Source: Candidatus Brocadia sp.
Lineage (GTDB): Bacteria > Planctomycetota > Brocadiia > Brocadiales > Brocadiaceae
Reading direction: 5' to 3'
Assembly (NCBI GenBank): GCA_021646415.1
Contig: SOEU01000004.1
Span: 62,001 to 126,000, forward strand
DNA: 64,000 nt
A program made the translations under genes and the position numbers. The notes under the pieces were generated by a model. The model did no database searches. It was not told the origin of the DNA and saw only the letters and a list, made by a program, of their open reading frames with translations. This document shows, one piece after another, positions 63,286-64,000 of this stretch. Positions within the stretch are counted from its first letter, which is position 1. Each line of letters begins with the position of its first letter.

Positions 63286-63909
63286 TCAATAACGATAAGT
63301 ATTGGCAAGCAACTTATAATAGGGAAAATTTCGCCCTGGGCAATCCGTCTGTCTGCAGTGTCTGTGCATGATAACATTTTCCGAAGGAATATGACATCTG
63401 TTCTGCAAGTATTCTGTCAATACTGAAAGTGAGGCCATTTGAGCTGCCGTTGGAGAGGATTCGTTAAAGTTTCCCACAAGGCATATTCCTATGCCATAAT
63501 GGTTGTATTCCTCCACGCCGGCATGGGCGCCATTAATCTGATTTACCCATCGATTACCGATCTCAATCTTTCCGTCCGGGGTGCCGTTTCCATTCCCGAT
63601 CACAAAATGATATCCCAGGCCATTCTCCCATCCTTTTTTTTCCCTGTGAAATCTGTCAAAATCGGCGGCGCTACCGGACGCTGAGGCACTATGATGAATA
63701 ACGATGTACTTCCAGTCTCGCACAAAATAACGGTCTAATTGACTGATAATATAAGGTTCTGCTCTTTTATGGGGTTTTCCAGGGGGCAGGGTACTTTCGC
63801 GAGGTTTTATGATAGTAATCGGTTTTTGAGCAGGCGGTGTATAACAACCGTACACGCCAAGGACTGCAAGAAAAGATATACAAACATATATTTTCCACCG
63901 AAAGTGCAT
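63286..63909 (-). CDS. N-acetylmuramoyl-L-alanine amidase lipoprotein (amidase_2)
   Basis: A 207-residue lipoprotein with signal ending in GVYGC (Cys22), anchored in the envelope. The amidase_2 fold (about 60-195) has the zinc ligands His72/His73 region (VIHHSASA), His in HRHCRQTDCPG and Cys in that motif, plus GYHFVIGNG. It cleaves the bond between muramic acid and stem peptide, so it acts in cell wall remodelling or recycling. It faces the AddB-like gene convergently. The 5' flank continues to the window edge without another gene. Confidence 0.92.
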   Translation of the reverse strand: MHFRWKIYVCISFLAVLGVYGCYTPPAQKPITIIKPRESTLPPGKPHKRAEPYIISQLDRYFVRDWKYIVIHHSASASGSAADFDRFHREKKGWENGLGYHFVIGNGNGTPDGKIEIGNRWVNQINGAHAGVEEYNHYGIGICLVGNFNESSPTAAQMASLSVLTEYLQNRCHIPSENVIMHRHCRQTDCPGRNFPYYKLLANTYRY

Positions 63910-64000
63910 GGATATTCTCCTAAATAGATTTGATACCGGCTAAGCACCTGAAATGGTTATAATTTCTCCTGAACAACAAAATTCATCTGATGGTTTTTTC

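Noticed and set aside
1-64000. tRNA, rRNA or riboswitch
   Set aside because: No cloverleaf, rRNA segment or recognisable riboswitch was found by eye; a covariance-model scan could show otherwise.

Overview
The window is a bacterial chromosome segment of about 43-45% G+C by eye. It comes from a Gram-negative cell: it encodes murD and murI, three OprP-type outer-membrane porins, Slp lipoproteins, Lgt, and c-type cytochromes with Sec or lipoprotein signals. The gene mix (rubrerythrin, DUF3786 and DUF116 proteins, an ADP-forming acetyl-CoA synthetase subunit, a MauG-type dihaem protein under a sigma-54-like promoter, many dispersed palindromes) fits an anaerobic or microaerophilic member of the Planctomycetota, perhaps an anammox bacterium (Brocadiales). 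That placement is inference. No rRNA or tRNA gene is seen.

Layout. 1-6.3 kb: end of bioA, murD, an acyl-CoA synthetase beta subunit and hflX on the + strand, then lgt-panD and a small cytochrome c on the - strand. 6.3-15.7 kb: a complete phosphate operon (porin, small exported protein, pstS, pstC, pstA, pstB, phoU) behind an 11-bp-periodic Pho-box-like array, with GC-rich palindromes in its spacers. 16-26.3 kb, - strand: a second Pst-like system with sulfur-linked parts: YezD/DUF2292, porin, PstS-like protein, zinc ribbon, GAF-CysK chimera, PI3/4-kinase-like protein, PstC, PstA, PstB fused to a TusA-like domain, and a second porin. 26.3-28.5 kb: operator-like palindromes, a MITE-like element, an IS4-type element with a broken transposase, and a gene remnant. 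28.5-30.3 kb: an FtsX/LolD-type ABC pair. 30.7-31.9 kb: a G+C-richer gene of unknown function. 32-42 kb: housekeeping genes (rubrerythrin, murI, nadE, two slp genes, rsmB, DUF116, fmt, def, rpsT). 42-46.1 kb: HDAC-like hydrolase, transglutaminase-like protein, triple HMA-like protein, and a dihaem peroxidase-like cytochrome preceded by a 23-residue membrane ORF and a sigma-54 promoter. 46.6-50.4 kb: NtrC-type regulator, its sensor kinase and an EamA protein. 50.7-58.1 kb: type I restriction-modification system (hsdR, hsdS, a Y1 transposase, hsdM) with hairpin repeat clusters on both sides of hsdS. 58.2-63.9 kb: DUF2130 nuclease-like protein, AddB-like nuclease carrying in-frame palindromic insertions, and a lipoprotein amidase.

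Three themes link the genes. First, two Pst-type transporters sit back to back: one looks like an ordinary phosphate operon, and the other appears joined to sulfur metabolism and to a kinase-like protein translationally coupled to its permease. Second, the sensor kinase and NtrC-type regulator are probably the controllers of the sigma-54 cytochrome operon just downstream of them. Third, small palindromic repeats have spread through spacers, through the restriction locus and, in frame, into at least two coding regions.
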